NCBI RefSeq assembly: GCF_031760065.1
Contig: NZ_CP134500.1
Span: 2,604,001-2,668,000 of the forward strand
Source: Streptomyces durocortorensis
GTDB taxonomy: Bacteria; Actinomycetota; Actinomycetes; Streptomycetales; Streptomycetaceae
Direction: 5' to 3'
Length of the DNA stretch: 64,000 nucleotides
Shown one piece after another: positions 1 through 8,669 of the stretch. Below the pieces are notes generated by a model that was given only the letters and a program-made list of their open reading frames with translations, was not told the DNA's origin and searched no databases. Position numbers and translations under genes: made by a program. The number at the start of each line of letters is the position of its first letter. Position 1 is the stretch's first letter.

Positions 1-389
1 AGTGTGCGGATCTCGGCCAGGCCCGTGTCCTGGCCGACCGGTGCGGCACCGGCCCGGCACATCTTGATGCCGTTGTACTGCGCCGGGTTGTGCGAGGCCG
101 TAAACATCGCCCCGGGCAGGTCCAGCGCGCCCGAGGCGTAATACAGCTGGTCCGTCGAGCAGAGCCCGATGAGTGTGACGTCCGCGCCCCGGGCCGCCGC
201 ACCCCGGGCGAACGCCCCCGCCAGGGTGGGTGAGGTCGGGCGCATGTCGTGGCCGATCACGATCGCCTCGGCGTCCGTGACCTGGACGAACGCGGCCCCG
301 AAGAGTTCGGCCAGTGATTCGTCCCACTGGTCGGGCACCACTCCGCGCACGTCGTACGCCTTCACGAGCTGCGACAGATCAGCAACCAC
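1..389 (-). CDS. manB: Phosphomannomutase (phosphohexomutase family), 5' part only
   Basis: The first 129 codons of a phosphohexomutase, read leftward and cut by the window edge. The enzyme interconverts mannose-6-phosphate and mannose-1-phosphate in the cytoplasm and feeds the guanylyltransferase at 12960-14051, so both steps toward GDP-mannose lie in this window. Visible are the N-terminal LVKAYDVRGVVPDQW of domain 1 and the active-site loop TASHNPAQYNG, whose serine is the phosphorylated residue in this family. The GTG at 389 is chosen because AGGAGG lies 7 nt upstream. A phosphoglucomutase specificity cannot be excluded from the fragment, but the linkage to manC favours mannose. Confidence 0.9.
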   Translation of the reverse strand, partial: MVADLSQLVKAYDVRGVVPDQWDESLAELFGAAFVQVTDAEAIVIGHDMRPTSPTLAGAFARGAAARGADVTLIGLCSTDQLYYASGALDLPGAMFTASHNPAQYNGIKMCRAGAAPVGQDTGLAEIRT

Positions 390-451
390 GGCCGGTCCTC
401 CTGGGGGTCTTTACGGACCGCCCAAACTACCCGGCCGGGTGATGTCTCAAC

Positions 452-512
452 TGTCGGCCTCAAGGGCAGCCCCTGCCGGCCTCAGGGAACGACCCCCCCT
501 CAGCCTCAGGAA
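452..512. repeat. Degenerate stop-spanning repeat at the DUF3499 gene end
   Basis: Read on the minus strand, CCTGAGGC-like blocks occur three times at roughly 26 nt spacing, and the first contains the TGA stop of the DUF3499 gene. Copies are degenerate; this is one of the weaker members of the stop-spanning class described in the findings. Confidence 0.4.
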
Positions 513-883
513 TCAGGTGAGCGCAGCACCCTCAGGTGGCCTCGGCGGGCCACCTCCACCGGGTCCGCGGAACGAGGGCCCCGGCCCCCGCCGTCCGGCC
601 CGCGGTCGTGCGGACGCGCCGCTTCCCGGACCGCGTTGGCCAGTGCTTCGAGGTCGTCGCCGCTGGGGTGCGTCGGTGCGGAGCCGTCGGAGAGCCGCAC
701 CACTTCCCAGCCCCGTGGCGCGGTCAGCCGCTCACTGTGTTCGGCGCAGAGGTCATAGCAGTGGGGCTCGGCGTAGGTGGCGAGCGGGCCGAGGACCGCA
801 GTCGAGTCGGCATAGACGTACGTCAGTGTCGCGACGGCAGGGCGGCCGCACGCAGTGCGCGAACAGCGACGTACAGGGCTCAC
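506..883 (-). CDS. DUF3499 family protein (putative zinc ribbon)
   Basis: A 125-aa conserved actinobacterial protein of unknown role. It opens with SPVRRCSRTACGRPAVATL and has a second pair in AEPHCYDLCAEH, giving C7, C12, C42 and C46 with nearby histidines, which look like a structural zinc site; the rest is polar. The GTG at 883 is preferred because the conserved block begins right after it; an in-frame GTG at 934 would add 17 residues unlike the family. It sits between manB and the metallopeptidase-like gene, an order that I recall as conserved in Streptomyces. The family name is recognised from the motif pattern; no function is claimed. Confidence 0.8.
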   Translation of the reverse strand: MSPVRRCSRTACGRPAVATLTYVYADSTAVLGPLATYAEPHCYDLCAEHSERLTAPRGWEVVRLSDGSAPTHPSGDDLEALANAVREAARPHDRGPDGGGRGPRSADPVEVARRGHLRVLRSPDS

Positions 884-1404
884 GATGTTGGACGGTACCG
901 CACTCTTGAGCGGGCTGCGACGACTCTCCCTCACGTCACCCCACCGTGTCGCCCTGTGACCTGCGGCACAGTCGCACTCCGAGCGGCTACCCTGACCTGC
1001 GCCGCTGCGCGAGCACGGCGATCGTGGGGCCGCCCGGCCGGCCGCGGACGGGGGCCGATCCCCGCGTCGGGCGAGTCGTCAAGGATCGGATTACGGGCCT
1101 GAAAGGGGCTCAACCTTGGCCGGAATGTTCAACTGTGGACATCCGGAGCGGGCCCGGGAGACGGGCCGGGAGCGGGCCCGGAGCGGGCCCGGCTAAGGGG
1201 CCGGGAAAGGGAGCCCGCAGCCGGGCCGACAGCCAGGCCCGGAGCCGGGGCCGGGAGACGGACTGGAAGCGGGGCCAGGAAGGGGAGCCCGAAGCCGAGG
1301 CTGGAAGCCAGGCCCCGGGGGCCGAAGCCAGACCCGAAGATGACTCCCTATGCGTGCTGTCTCCGTGATCGAGACACTCCCCGGAGCGTTACGCTGCGTC
1401 GGTG
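884..1404. other. Intergenic region with GC-rich degenerate repeats
   Basis: A stretch of 521 nt between divergent genes. From about 1147 to 1330 it consists of short imperfect repeats of the type GGAGCGGGCCCG that grade into purine-rich variants. No convincing gene, RNA or terminator is seen; promoters for the DUF3499 gene and the metallopeptidase-like gene must lie here. Confidence 0.6.
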
Positions 1405-1833
1405 ATGGACAGTCCCGTACCTCCCCACCCGTTCGAGCCCCGGCCCCGACGCCGTGACCGGCACGGCCGCGGTATGCGCGGGCCGGTCGCACCGCCGCAG
1501 GTGCCGTTGTCGGCCAGCCGGGGGGAGACCTTCCGCGATCTGGTCCAGGACTCCGTGGAGCGGCTCGAACGGCGCTGGCCCCAGCTGGCCGAGGTCGACT
1601 TCGTCGTCCTCGAAGTGCCCGGTACGCCGGAGGAGACCGTTCCGCTCGGCAGTGCCGTCCCGGCGGGCAAGGAGCGGCCCGCGCAGATCGTCGTCTACCG
1701 GCGGCCCGTCGAGATCCGCACCAAGAGCCGCGAGGAGCGCGCCCTGCTCGTGCACGAGGTCGTCGTCGAGCAGGTCGCCGAGCTGCTGGGGCTCGCACCC
1801 GAGTCGGTCGACCCCCGGTACGGGCAGGACTAG
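1405..1833 (+). CDS. Metallopeptidase-like protein (PF06262 type) with altered HExxH
   Basis: A 142-aa protein resembling the small zincin-like metallopeptidase family found throughout actinobacteria. A basic N-terminal tail (residues 1-30) precedes the domain. The region where the family has HExxH reads LLVHEVVVEQVAELLG: His117 and Glu118 are present but the second histidine is replaced by valine (V121), so zinc binding and peptidase activity are doubtful. ATG at 1405 is chosen over the directly preceding GTG at 1402; no strong ribosome site distinguishes them. The gene ends within a tandem repeat that contains its TAG stop (1821-1930). Confidence 0.78.
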   Translation: MDSPVPPHPFEPRPRRRDRHGRGMRGPVAPPQVPLSASRGETFRDLVQDSVERLERRWPQLAEVDFVVLEVPGTPEETVPLGSAVPAGKERPAQIVVYRRPVEIRTKSREERALLVHEVVVEQVAELLGLAPESVDPRYGQD

Positions 1834-1930
1834 CCCCACCCCACCCCCGTACGACGAGGGCAGGACTCGTCCCACCCGGCCCCGCCACCACGGCAGGACC
1901 CGTCCCGCCCGGTGCCCGGTACGGGCAGGG
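1821..1930. repeat. Stop-spanning tandem repeat after the metallopeptidase-like gene
   Basis: Three related units begin GGGCAGGACTAGCCCCACC (with the gene's TAG), GGGCAGGACTCGTCCCACC and CGGCAGGACCCGTCCCGCC, spaced about 33 to 36 nt, followed by a partial CGGTACGGGCAGG unit. The repeat therefore starts inside the 3' end of the coding sequence and runs into the intergenic region. Confidence 0.75.
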
Positions 1931-2024
1931 AAGCCGGACTCCTCCGGTCCGAGGCCCGTTCCGGCTGCCCCGTCGGGCCCCGGCCCGGTCCGAACCTCTG
2001 TCCCTGTCCCGCCGTCCGCTCGGT

Positions 2025-3569
2025 TCAGTCGTCCAGGACCGACAAGTCCTGCCTGGCCGACGGGACCGCGACCGTCCCTCCGTCGTCGGGGAGCGTCTGC
2101 ACCGTGAACATCTGGACGCCGCCCTCCGTGAGTGCCAGGGAGCGCGACGCGTGCACCGGGCCGCCCGAGGTCGTCTCGACCGTCAGCGCGTACGTGCCCT
2201 TGAGCCCTTCGGGGGCCTTCGGGGTGACGGCGAGGGTCGTGCCGCTCTTGACCGTGTACGTCTCGACGGACGGTTCGCCGCCGCCGCTGCCCGCCGACGC
2301 GGTGACCTTCACCTTCGCCGTGGCGCCCGGGGCGGTCAGGGACAGTGTCGAGCCCTTGGCCCGGTTGTCCGCGACGCTCGAACGGGCGCCGACCGGTCCG
2401 GTGGCCGGGATGTAGGCGACCTCCTGCTCGTCGCCGCTGCCTCGGACCACTCGTAGCGCGGCCACGATCGGCGTCGCGCGGTTCTTCTCCACGGGGGTGA
2501 GGCGCAGGGAGCCCGGTTCGTCGCGGGTGACGTCCTTGAGGTCGGCGGTCGCGGTCATGCCGGACTTGATGTGGAGGGTGGCGTTCCCGGCCGGGGAGAA
2601 CGTCGCGTTCTTCCCCATGAGCTGGACCTTCACGTCCGCGTCGTCCTCGCCGGGTGCGAACGCCACCAGCTGTACGGAGGTGGCGTCGGCCGGAATCCCC
2701 GGCATCACGAGCGTGCCGGACGGGTCGTCGGACGCGGTGATCCAGTCGCTGCCGGAGGTGTCGTCGGCGCTCAGGACGACCGCGCCGATCCGTCCGGAGC
2801 GGGTGGTGACGTGCGCGGTCAGCTCGTCGACCGCTTCGTCGGTGAGGGTGGACAGCAGGAGCGCGACGCTGGAGCGGGCGGGCACGGTGACGCCGTCGCC
2901 CACGTCGGACTTGAGCGCGCCCTTGGGGCCGTACAGCTCGATGTCCGCCACGGCGGCGGCGTCGTCGGGGTTGGTGAGGTGCACGTAGTCCTGGCGGGAC
3001 TTCGCGGTGCTCGCGCCCGGGAACCAGAAGTCCGTGCCGGGGGCGGTGCAGGTGACCCCGAGCAGGCCCCGCGCCCCGCCCGCGGTGACCTGGGTGGTCT
3101 GCTGGGCGGTCCAACCGGGGGCGAGCCGGCCGGTGGCCGTGCCGACGAGGGCCGGGGCGTCGGAGCCGTCCGCCTCGACGACGACCGGCTTTCCGGGCTC
3201 CTTCACAGCGAGGACCGGCTTCTCGGCCTTCTTCCTTGCCTTCTCCGCCGCTTCCTCGGCCTTCTCGGCCTTCTCCGGGTCGGTCTCGTCCTCGTCGTCC
3301 TCGTCGACAGTCGGCAGTGCCGGCTTCAGTTCGGCGGTGGCCTTGGCGTCGCCGCCCTCACCCGCCGGGGTGAACGCGGTGTACTGCGTCTCCGCGAGCT
3401 CGGAGCTGCTCGGCGCCGGGCAGACCAGGCTGGAGCGCTCGACCGGGAGCAGCGCGGCGGCCTTCGCCTCCGGGGCCGCCGGGCCGTCGGGCGCGGTGAC
3501 CGTGGCGAAACCGGTGATGGCGGCCAGGGCGACGGCACCGGCGATCAGGGACAGGTGGGTGGACTTCAC
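2025..3569 (-). CDS. DUF5719 family secreted protein
   Basis: A 514-aa exported protein. Residues 1-30 form a signal or anchor segment (LSLIAGAVALAAITGFATV), followed by a linker with a strongly acidic/lysine-rich stretch (DEDDEDETDPEKAEKAEEAAEKARKKAEK, about residues 90-120) and then a large beta-rich extracytoplasmic part. It is recognised as the DUF5719 family that accompanies a large glycosyltransferase in actinobacteria. Its GTG start overlaps the glycosyltransferase stop by 4 nt (GTGA at 3566-3569), so translation is probably coupled and the two products likely work together at the envelope. Biochemical function is unknown. Confidence 0.8.
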   Translation of the reverse strand: MKSTHLSLIAGAVALAAITGFATVTAPDGPAAPEAKAAALLPVERSSLVCPAPSSSELAETQYTAFTPAGEGGDAKATAELKPALPTVDEDDEDETDPEKAEKAEEAAEKARKKAEKPVLAVKEPGKPVVVEADGSDAPALVGTATGRLAPGWTAQQTTQVTAGGARGLLGVTCTAPGTDFWFPGASTAKSRQDYVHLTNPDDAAAVADIELYGPKGALKSDVGDGVTVPARSSVALLLSTLTDEAVDELTAHVTTRSGRIGAVVLSADDTSGSDWITASDDPSGTLVMPGIPADATSVQLVAFAPGEDDADVKVQLMGKNATFSPAGNATLHIKSGMTATADLKDVTRDEPGSLRLTPVEKNRATPIVAALRVVRGSGDEQEVAYIPATGPVGARSSVADNRAKGSTLSLTAPGATAKVKVTASAGSGGGEPSVETYTVKSGTTLAVTPKAPEGLKGTYALTVETTSGGPVHASRSLALTEGGVQMFTVQTLPDDGGTVAVPSARQDLSVLDD

Positions 3570-6500
3570 TCGGACTCGCCTCGCGATGCGTTACCGGACG
3601 GCCACGGGGCCTGACCCGGGGCCGGGGGGCCGGGTTGTTCGGCCTGTTCGCCGTTCCCGGTGGGGTGCTGGTACGGGTGGTGCGGCTGTGGCGGGTAATG
3701 CTGGCCGGTGTACTGGCCGTACTCGTCGTACGCGGCGCCGCCGCTGCCCTGGTCGTTGTACTGCTGTGCGTACGGGCCCTGGGCGCCGCCGTAGCCGCTC
3801 TGATCGCCGTAGCCGCTCCGGTAGTCCGTGTCCTGCTGTTGGTACTGCTGGTGCTGGGCGTACGGGTCCTGTTGGTACGTCGCGTAGTAGTCGGCGCCCT
3901 GGGGCTGCCGGCCGTCCCATTCCCCGTACTGCTGGTGCGGAACTTCCGCGTAACCGCTGGTGGCCTCTTGCGGGTCGTGCGCCGGAGCGTGCGCCGTGGG
4001 GCTCGCGGCGTACGGGTCGGCGGTCTGCTGCGCGGGGATGTACTCCCCCGGGTCTCCTTGCGCTGCCGCGTCCGTCGTGCCGTCCGCCCGGTAGTTCTGC
4101 CCGGACTCCCGGGACCCTCCGGACCCTCCGGGCTCCCCGGGTCCTCCGGGCTCCCCGAACGCCCGGGACTCCTCCGCCGCGGCCGCTGCCTCGGCCTGGG
4201 CCGCGGCGCGCAGCCTGCGGGCACGGCGCCCCTCGCCGTCGACCGGCTCGGCGGCGACGGCCAGCGCCTCCTCGGGCAGGTCGTCGTCGATCTCCCGGCG
4301 GCGGCCCGGCAGGGCCATGACCACGAGGACGACGGCGAGTGCGGCCTGCGCCCAGATCCAGGCGGTGTGCGTGATCGGGGCGTCGTAGGTGAGGTCCAGG
4401 CGGCCACCGTCGGCGGGGAGTTCGAATCCCTGGGCCCAGCCGTCGACGGTCTTGCGGGTCAGGGGCTTGCCGTCCAGGGTGGCCTGCCAGCCCGGGTCGG
4501 CGGTGTCGGCGATCCGCAGGACGCGGCCCGCTTCGCCGGACGGGATCTCGGAGTGGGCCTCGACGGGCCCGGAGCCGACGGGGAGGTGCTCACCCTCGCC
4601 GGACGCCGGGGCGATCATGACGCGGGCGACCTGGCGGTCCACCCGCCACAGGGCGCTGCCGTCGAGCTGGCTGAGGCGGCTGAGGCCGGGGGTCGCGTCG
4701 AGGACCCGGCTCATCTGGCGCGGTGCCCCGTCCCGTACGAGGACGTAGCGGATCGCGAAGCCGCTGAGCTGGTCGCCCTGGTCGGCGCCGGAGCCCGCGA
4801 CGAGGTTGGCGACGACCTTGTCGAGGTGGCTGCTGGCCCCGCCCGCCTCGGTCAGTTCTCCGTCGCCGAGCCGGGCGCCCGATCCGCGGACCAGGCTGTA
4901 CGCGACGGAGTCGGGCGAGGTGCCGCCGAGGACGAGGGTGCGCGGCTGGTCGCGGGTGCCGCTCTCCTCGGCCACGAACGCGGGCACCTGGACGGGGTCG
5001 CGCCGCTCCAGCGGGCCGTCCGCACCGCCGATCATCCAGCCGAACGCGGCCAGGACCGGGGCCAGCCCGGCGGCCAGGGCGATCAGCGCGGCGACGGGCT
5101 GGCGCCAGCCGAAGCTCTGCTCGGCGACCCGGATGCGGGCCCCGTCCGCGCCCACCAGGGCGGCGGCGATCAGGGCGGTGCCGTAGACGAGGGTTGCGGG
5201 CCCGGCCCAGGTCGTTCCGTTGGTGAGGGCCGCGAAGAGCAGGCCGACGAGCGCGACCGCCCAGGCGGTCCGGACGGCGAGCTGCCGCTCCCCGCGCAGC
5301 AGCGCGGCGAGGGCCGCCAGCACGATGCCGAGGAGCAGGGCGCCGCCCGCCGCACCCGGGCCGCCGGGGCTGATGCCGAGCAGGTCGAGGCCCGAGGCCG
5401 ACCCCGTACCGAGGTCCATGCCCGCCTCCGTGAGGAGGGCGGACGGGTTCGTCAGGAGGGTGAGCGACCAGGGGGCGAGGATCAGCACCGGCGTGCCGAC
5501 GGCGGCGACGAAGCGGAGTCCGTACGCCATGATGTCGCCGCGCCGCAGCACCAGCACACCGAGGCCGAGGACCACGGCGAGCGGCCAGACGACCGGCGTG
5601 AACGCCATCGTGAAGGTGAGGAGCAGCGTGTACGCCCAGGTGGCACGCCAGCTGCCGCGCTCCCCCGCCTCCCTGTCGGCACGCAGCCCGTGGGCGGCGA
5701 CGCCCGCGCGGGCGATCAGCGGAAGCAGGACGAGGAGGACGGCGGTGCCGATGCGGCCGGTGGCCAGGGCTCCGGTCGCGGCGGGCAGGAAGGCGTACGC
5801 GACGCTCGCCCAGGCCCGCAGCAGCCGCGAGGGCAGCAGCGGCCGGGAGGCGAAGTACGCGGTGAGCCCGGCCAGCGGGATCGAGCAGACCAGCAGCACG
5901 CTCACGGCGAGGCCGGTGGAGCCGAGGAAGAGGACCGACAGGGCGGCGAGCAGCGCGAGGTAGGGCGGGGCGGTCTGGGTGCCGCCCGTCCCGACGGCGT
6001 GCCAGGCGTCCGCGTACCGTCCCCAGAGCTCGTCGGCGTCGGCGGGGACGGGCAGCAGCGCGCCACCGGCCAGCGCGCCGCCGCTGAGCAGGTTGCGGCA
6101 GGCGATGAGCGAGACTACGAGCAGCAGCGCGAAGAGGATCGGCCCGGGTTTGCGGCCGATGCGCTTGAGCCGGGCGAACTGATCGACTTCGAGGAAGTCG
6201 GCGTCGTCGCCGCCGGGCCCGGACTCGACGGCCCCGTGCCGCGAACCGCCCGAGTCGGCTTCCGCACGGCCGCCGAAGTTGCCCGCGACCTGGTCGACGG
6301 TGGCCCGGACGGTGGCGCCGGGCGGCGGGAACAGGGCGCGCAGTTCGGCCGCGTCGACGACGCCCTTTCCGCGGTCGCGGCGGGCGGCGAGGATGCGGCC
6401 GGGGCGCAGCAGGGTGCCCAGCAGGCCGGTGACCTCGTCGAGGGCCTGTCCCGGCACCTTGCCGACGAGGTAGGCGACGGTGCGGAGCAGGGTGCCGACG

Positions 6501-7465
6501 ACGAGCCGGAGCAGCACCCAGGGCAGGGCCTTGCCGCGTGCGTTGACGAGCATCGTGTAGGCGGCGCCCGCCTTGTCGACGCGGTGCGGGCTGGCGACCG
6601 AGCGGCCCGCGCAGTCGATGGGGCGGCGCTCGCGGGCGGAGGCCTCGGCGTGCCGCAGGACGGCGTCCGGGGCGACGAGGACCCGGTGCCCGGCGAGGTG
6701 GGCGCGCCAGCACAGGTCGACGTCGTCGCGCATCAAAGGGAGCCTGCGGTCGAAGCCGCCGAGCTCCTCGTAGACGTCGCGGCGGATGAGCATGCCCGCG
6801 GAGGAGACGGACAGGACGGTACGGACCTGGTCGTGCTGGCCCTGGTCCTGCTCACGGCGGTCCAGGCCCGTCCAGCGGCGGCCGCTGTTGGCGATGGAGA
6901 CGCCGACTTCGAGGAGCTGCTTGCGGTCGTACCAGCCGCGCAGCTTGGGCCCGACGATCGTGGCGTGCCGGTCGGTGTCCACGACGCGCAGCATCTCGGC
7001 GAGCGCGTCCGGCTCGGGCGCACAGTCGTCGTGCAGCAGCCAGAGCCACTGGACCGGTTCGCCGTGCGGCAGCTCGGGCAGGTCGTAGTTCTCGTCGACC
7101 CAGGTCCGGCTGACCGGGTCCCAGCCGCTGGGGCGCTTGAGGTAGGGGAGGTCGTCCGGGGTCAGGACCCCGGCCGTGCGGGCCGCCTCGTCGACGGCGG
7201 TGCCGAAGCTCGTACGGCGTGCGAGGTGCAGGACGCGGTCGTCACCGAGCGCCTCGGTGACCAGCCGGGCGGAGTCGTCGGCGCTGCCGGTGTCGGCGGC
7301 GACGATGTTCTGTACGGGGCGTTCCTGCCCGAGCAGCCCGGCCAGCACGTCGGGCAGCCAGCGCGCGCCGTCGTGGGAGACGAGCACGGCGGTGACGACG
7401 TGCCGGGGGAACTCTGGGGCGGCGGCGGCCGCGTTCGGCGCCGCCGAGTGGCTGTGCACGGACAT
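3566..7465 (-). CDS. Giant membrane-bound family 2 glycosyltransferase with prion-like tail
   Basis: A 1299-aa protein. Residues 1 to about 330 are a GT-A glycosyltransferase family 2 domain (VSHDGARWLPDVLAGLL; acidic LLHDDCAPEPD; RDDVDLCWR near the acceptor site). From about residue 440 to 1080 there are many hydrophobic segments (for example ILFALLLVVSLIACRNLL) typical of a polytopic membrane protein, then an extracytoplasmic beta domain, a last membrane helix (AWIWAQAALAVVLVVMALPG) and a roughly 200-residue tail that is first Gly/Glu-rich and then Tyr/Gln/Gly-rich. The ATG at 7465 is preferred because homology begins there (MSVHSHS then the GT fold); an upstream in-frame start at 7651 adds only low-complexity sequence. 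It forms a coupled pair with the DUF5719 gene. Donor and acceptor are unknown; a mannose or galactofuranose donor is inference. Confidence 0.85.
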   Translation of the reverse strand: MSVHSHSAAPNAAAAAPEFPRHVVTAVLVSHDGARWLPDVLAGLLGQERPVQNIVAADTGSADDSARLVTEALGDDRVLHLARRTSFGTAVDEAARTAGVLTPDDLPYLKRPSGWDPVSRTWVDENYDLPELPHGEPVQWLWLLHDDCAPEPDALAEMLRVVDTDRHATIVGPKLRGWYDRKQLLEVGVSIANSGRRWTGLDRREQDQGQHDQVRTVLSVSSAGMLIRRDVYEELGGFDRRLPLMRDDVDLCWRAHLAGHRVLVAPDAVLRHAEASARERRPIDCAGRSVASPHRVDKAGAAYTMLVNARGKALPWVLLRLVVGTLLRTVAYLVGKVPGQALDEVTGLLGTLLRPGRILAARRDRGKGVVDAAELRALFPPPGATVRATVDQVAGNFGGRAEADSGGSRHGAVESGPGGDDADFLEVDQFARLKRIGRKPGPILFALLLVVSLIACRNLLSGGALAGGALLPVPADADELWGRYADAWHAVGTGGTQTAPPYLALLAALSVLFLGSTGLAVSVLLVCSIPLAGLTAYFASRPLLPSRLLRAWASVAYAFLPAATGALATGRIGTAVLLVLLPLIARAGVAAHGLRADREAGERGSWRATWAYTLLLTFTMAFTPVVWPLAVVLGLGVLVLRRGDIMAYGLRFVAAVGTPVLILAPWSLTLLTNPSALLTEAGMDLGTGSASGLDLLGISPGGPGAAGGALLLGIVLAALAALLRGERQLAVRTAWAVALVGLLFAALTNGTTWAGPATLVYGTALIAAALVGADGARIRVAEQSFGWRQPVAALIALAAGLAPVLAAFGWMIGGADGPLERRDPVQVPAFVAEESGTRDQPRTLVLGGTSPDSVAYSLVRGSGARLGDGELTEAGGASSHLDKVVANLVAGSGADQGDQLSGFAIRYVLVRDGAPRQMSRVLDATPGLSRLSQLDGSALWRVDRQVARVMIAPASGEGEHLPVGSGPVEAHSEIPSGEAGRVLRIADTADPGWQATLDGKPLTRKTVDGWAQGFELPADGGRLDLTYDAPITHTAWIWAQAALAVVLVVMALPGRRREIDDDLPEEALAVAAEPVDGEGRRARRLRAAAQAEAAAAAEESRAFGEPGGPGEPGGSGGSRESGQNYRADGTTDAAAQGDPGEYIPAQQTADPYAASPTAHAPAHDPQEATSGYAEVPHQQYGEWDGRQPQGADYYATYQQDPYAQHQQYQQQDTDYRSGYGDQSGYGGAQGPYAQQYNDQGSGGAAYDEYGQYTGQHYPPQPHHPYQHPTGNGEQAEQPGPPAPGQAPWPSGNASRGESE

Positions 7466-7994
7466 CGAGGTACGGGCCCTCCGGCCGGGTCCGGGGGCAT
7501 GTCCCCGGGGCTGCATCGGTGTACACGCGCGCCCCGGCGGGGCGTTGGTGCGTCTCGGACGGGGCCCCACACTAACGGTACGGATACGTGGCGGGGTCCC
7601 CGAGCGGGTGAAGGGCCGGGCGCGGACGGGCGATGGGCATGCGGTGGACATGCGGACGGCCCGGCGCCCGGGCCCTCCGGGGAGGGGCGGACGACGGGCC
7701 GTCGCGGTTTGCCGTTCGGGGGGCTGTGGTCCGGAGTCCGGGGGCTACGGAGAGCCGGTGGCCGGCGGGAGGGGCTGCATCGGCCGGAGGTCCGGCGTAC
7801 GGCGGTGCGTAAGCACAGAGGGCGTGGAGTACGGGAGTGAGTGGGGCGCTCGCCCGGGATGCAGCCCCGGAGCGCCGTCCGTTCCATGAACCGTCGTCCG
7901 CCCCAGAACCATCGTCCGTCCCAGAACCGCCGTCCGTCCCAGGGCCATCGTCTCGTCCCGGAAACCGTCGTCCGTCCTGGAACCGTCGTCCGTC
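7466..7994. other. Intergenic region upstream of the giant glycosyltransferase
   Basis: A 529-nt gap between the glycosyltransferase start and the whiB stop, both on the minus strand. It contains GC-rich potential hairpins (for example CCGGGG/CCCCGG around 7490-7510) and, at its right end, the 18-nt tandem repeat at 7888-7997. No credible gene was found. Confidence 0.6.
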
Positions 7995-7997
7995 CTA
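7888..7997. repeat. 18-nt tandem repeat spanning the whiB stop codon
   Basis: Six head-to-tail copies of an 18-19 nt unit, consensus GAACCGTCGTCCGTCCCA, at 7888-7905, 7906-7923, 7924-7941, 7942-7960, 7961-7979 and 7980-7997. The last copy ends with CTA, which is the TAG stop of whiB read on the minus strand. The array therefore continues directly from the end of the coding sequence into the 3' untranslated region. Confidence 0.9.
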
Positions 7998-8258
7998 GAT
8001 CGCGGCCTTCTTGAGGCGCCGCCGCTCCCGCTCGGAGAGTCCGCCCCAGATACCGAAGCGCTCGTCGTTGGCGAGGGCGTACTCCAGGCACTCCGAGCGC
8101 ACCTCGCAGGCGAGGCAGACCTTCTTGGCCTCGCGGGTGGAACCGCCCTTTTCGGGAAAGAAGGACTCGGGATCGGTCTGGGCGCACAGTGCGCGCTCCT
8201 GCCAGCCGAGTTCCTCGTCCGCGTCCTCGACCAGCAGTTGCTGGAACAGCTCGGTCAT
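7995..8258 (-). CDS. whiB: WhiB sporulation regulator
   Basis: An 87-aa Wbl-family iron-sulfur transcription factor. Four cysteines (C25, C48, C51, C57) in the arrangement C-X22-C-X2-C-X5-C ligate the [4Fe-4S] cluster, followed by the GIWGG turn (69-73) and a basic C-terminus (ERERRRLKKAAI) for DNA contact. The N-terminus MTELFQQLL and the overall sequence match the WhiB orthologue, which with WhiA triggers sporulation septation in Streptomyces aerial hyphae. The ATG at 8258 is preceded by GAGGGG; a 119-residue in-frame extension upstream is rejected because it does not fit the family. Putative promoters lie at 8325-8354 and 8400-8427. Confidence 0.97.
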   Translation of the reverse strand: MTELFQQLLVEDADEELGWQERALCAQTDPESFFPEKGGSTREAKKVCLACEVRSECLEYALANDERFGIWGGLSERERRRLKKAAI

Positions 8259-8324
8259 GTGCGCCCCTCGTCTGTCTCTTGCGTCCCGTGATGCAGCCTT
8301 TTGCGGCTGAACGACACGAGTGAA

Positions 8325-8354
8325 ATTACAAGTGTGTAGCTCTGGGACAGTCAA
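8325..8354 (-). promoter_or_regulatory. Candidate whiB promoter (proximal)
   Basis: On the minus strand TTGACT (8349-8354), an 18-nt spacer and TGTAAT (8325-8330) resemble a vegetative sigma-70 type promoter, which would give a leader of roughly 60 nt before whiB. S. coelicolor whiB is known to have two promoters; assigning this one to either is inference. Confidence 0.55.
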
Positions 8355-8399
8355 GCGAGGATCTGCTATTGGCCCAGGGATTCACTCTGCGGAACCAAG

Positions 8400-8427
8400 C
8401 GTATACAGAAAGTGTTCAAATCGCCAA
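8400..8427 (-). promoter_or_regulatory. Candidate whiB promoter (distal)
   Basis: On the minus strand TTGGCG (8422-8427), a 16-nt spacer and TATACG (8400-8405). It is weaker than the proximal candidate and is offered only because two whiB promoters are expected. Confidence 0.3.
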
Positions 8428-8669
8428 AAATCTGACATATGCCACCGGCCCCGCTCCCGCGCACTCTCTCTTGATCAAGACGAACGGAAGTCTCTTCATG
8501 TTGCGATTCGATCACTGAAGCGACCAGGATCACATTCAGGTCACGGAGCGTCAGCCACGTTTGGAGGCCCGGATGGTGCGCCACATGTCCCCGCCCGCGA
8601 GTGCATAAACCTTTCTCCGGAACCGCCGACCGGAAGGGGTGAAACAATGCACCCAAATCGGTCATTGGG

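Noticed and set aside
931..1113. Small frame upstream of the DUF3499 gene
   Set aside because: Sequence is arginine/proline-rich antisense-like without ribosome site or homology.
3635..7840. A 1401-codon open frame on the plus strand opposite the giant glycosyltransferase
   Set aside because: It is the antisense shadow of a strongly supported gene; its product is Gly/Arg/Glu-rich without any recognisable domain, as is usual for antisense frames in high-GC DNA.
7888..7997. Possible CRISPR array
   Set aside because: Units are contiguous without spacers and degenerate, and no cas genes are present. The same holds for the arrays at 12876, 24747 and 53508.
8366..8665. Minus-strand 99-codon frame upstream of whiB
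   Set aside because: Lies in an AT-richer promoter region, lacks Streptomyces codon bias and homology; better explained as whiB regulatory DNA.
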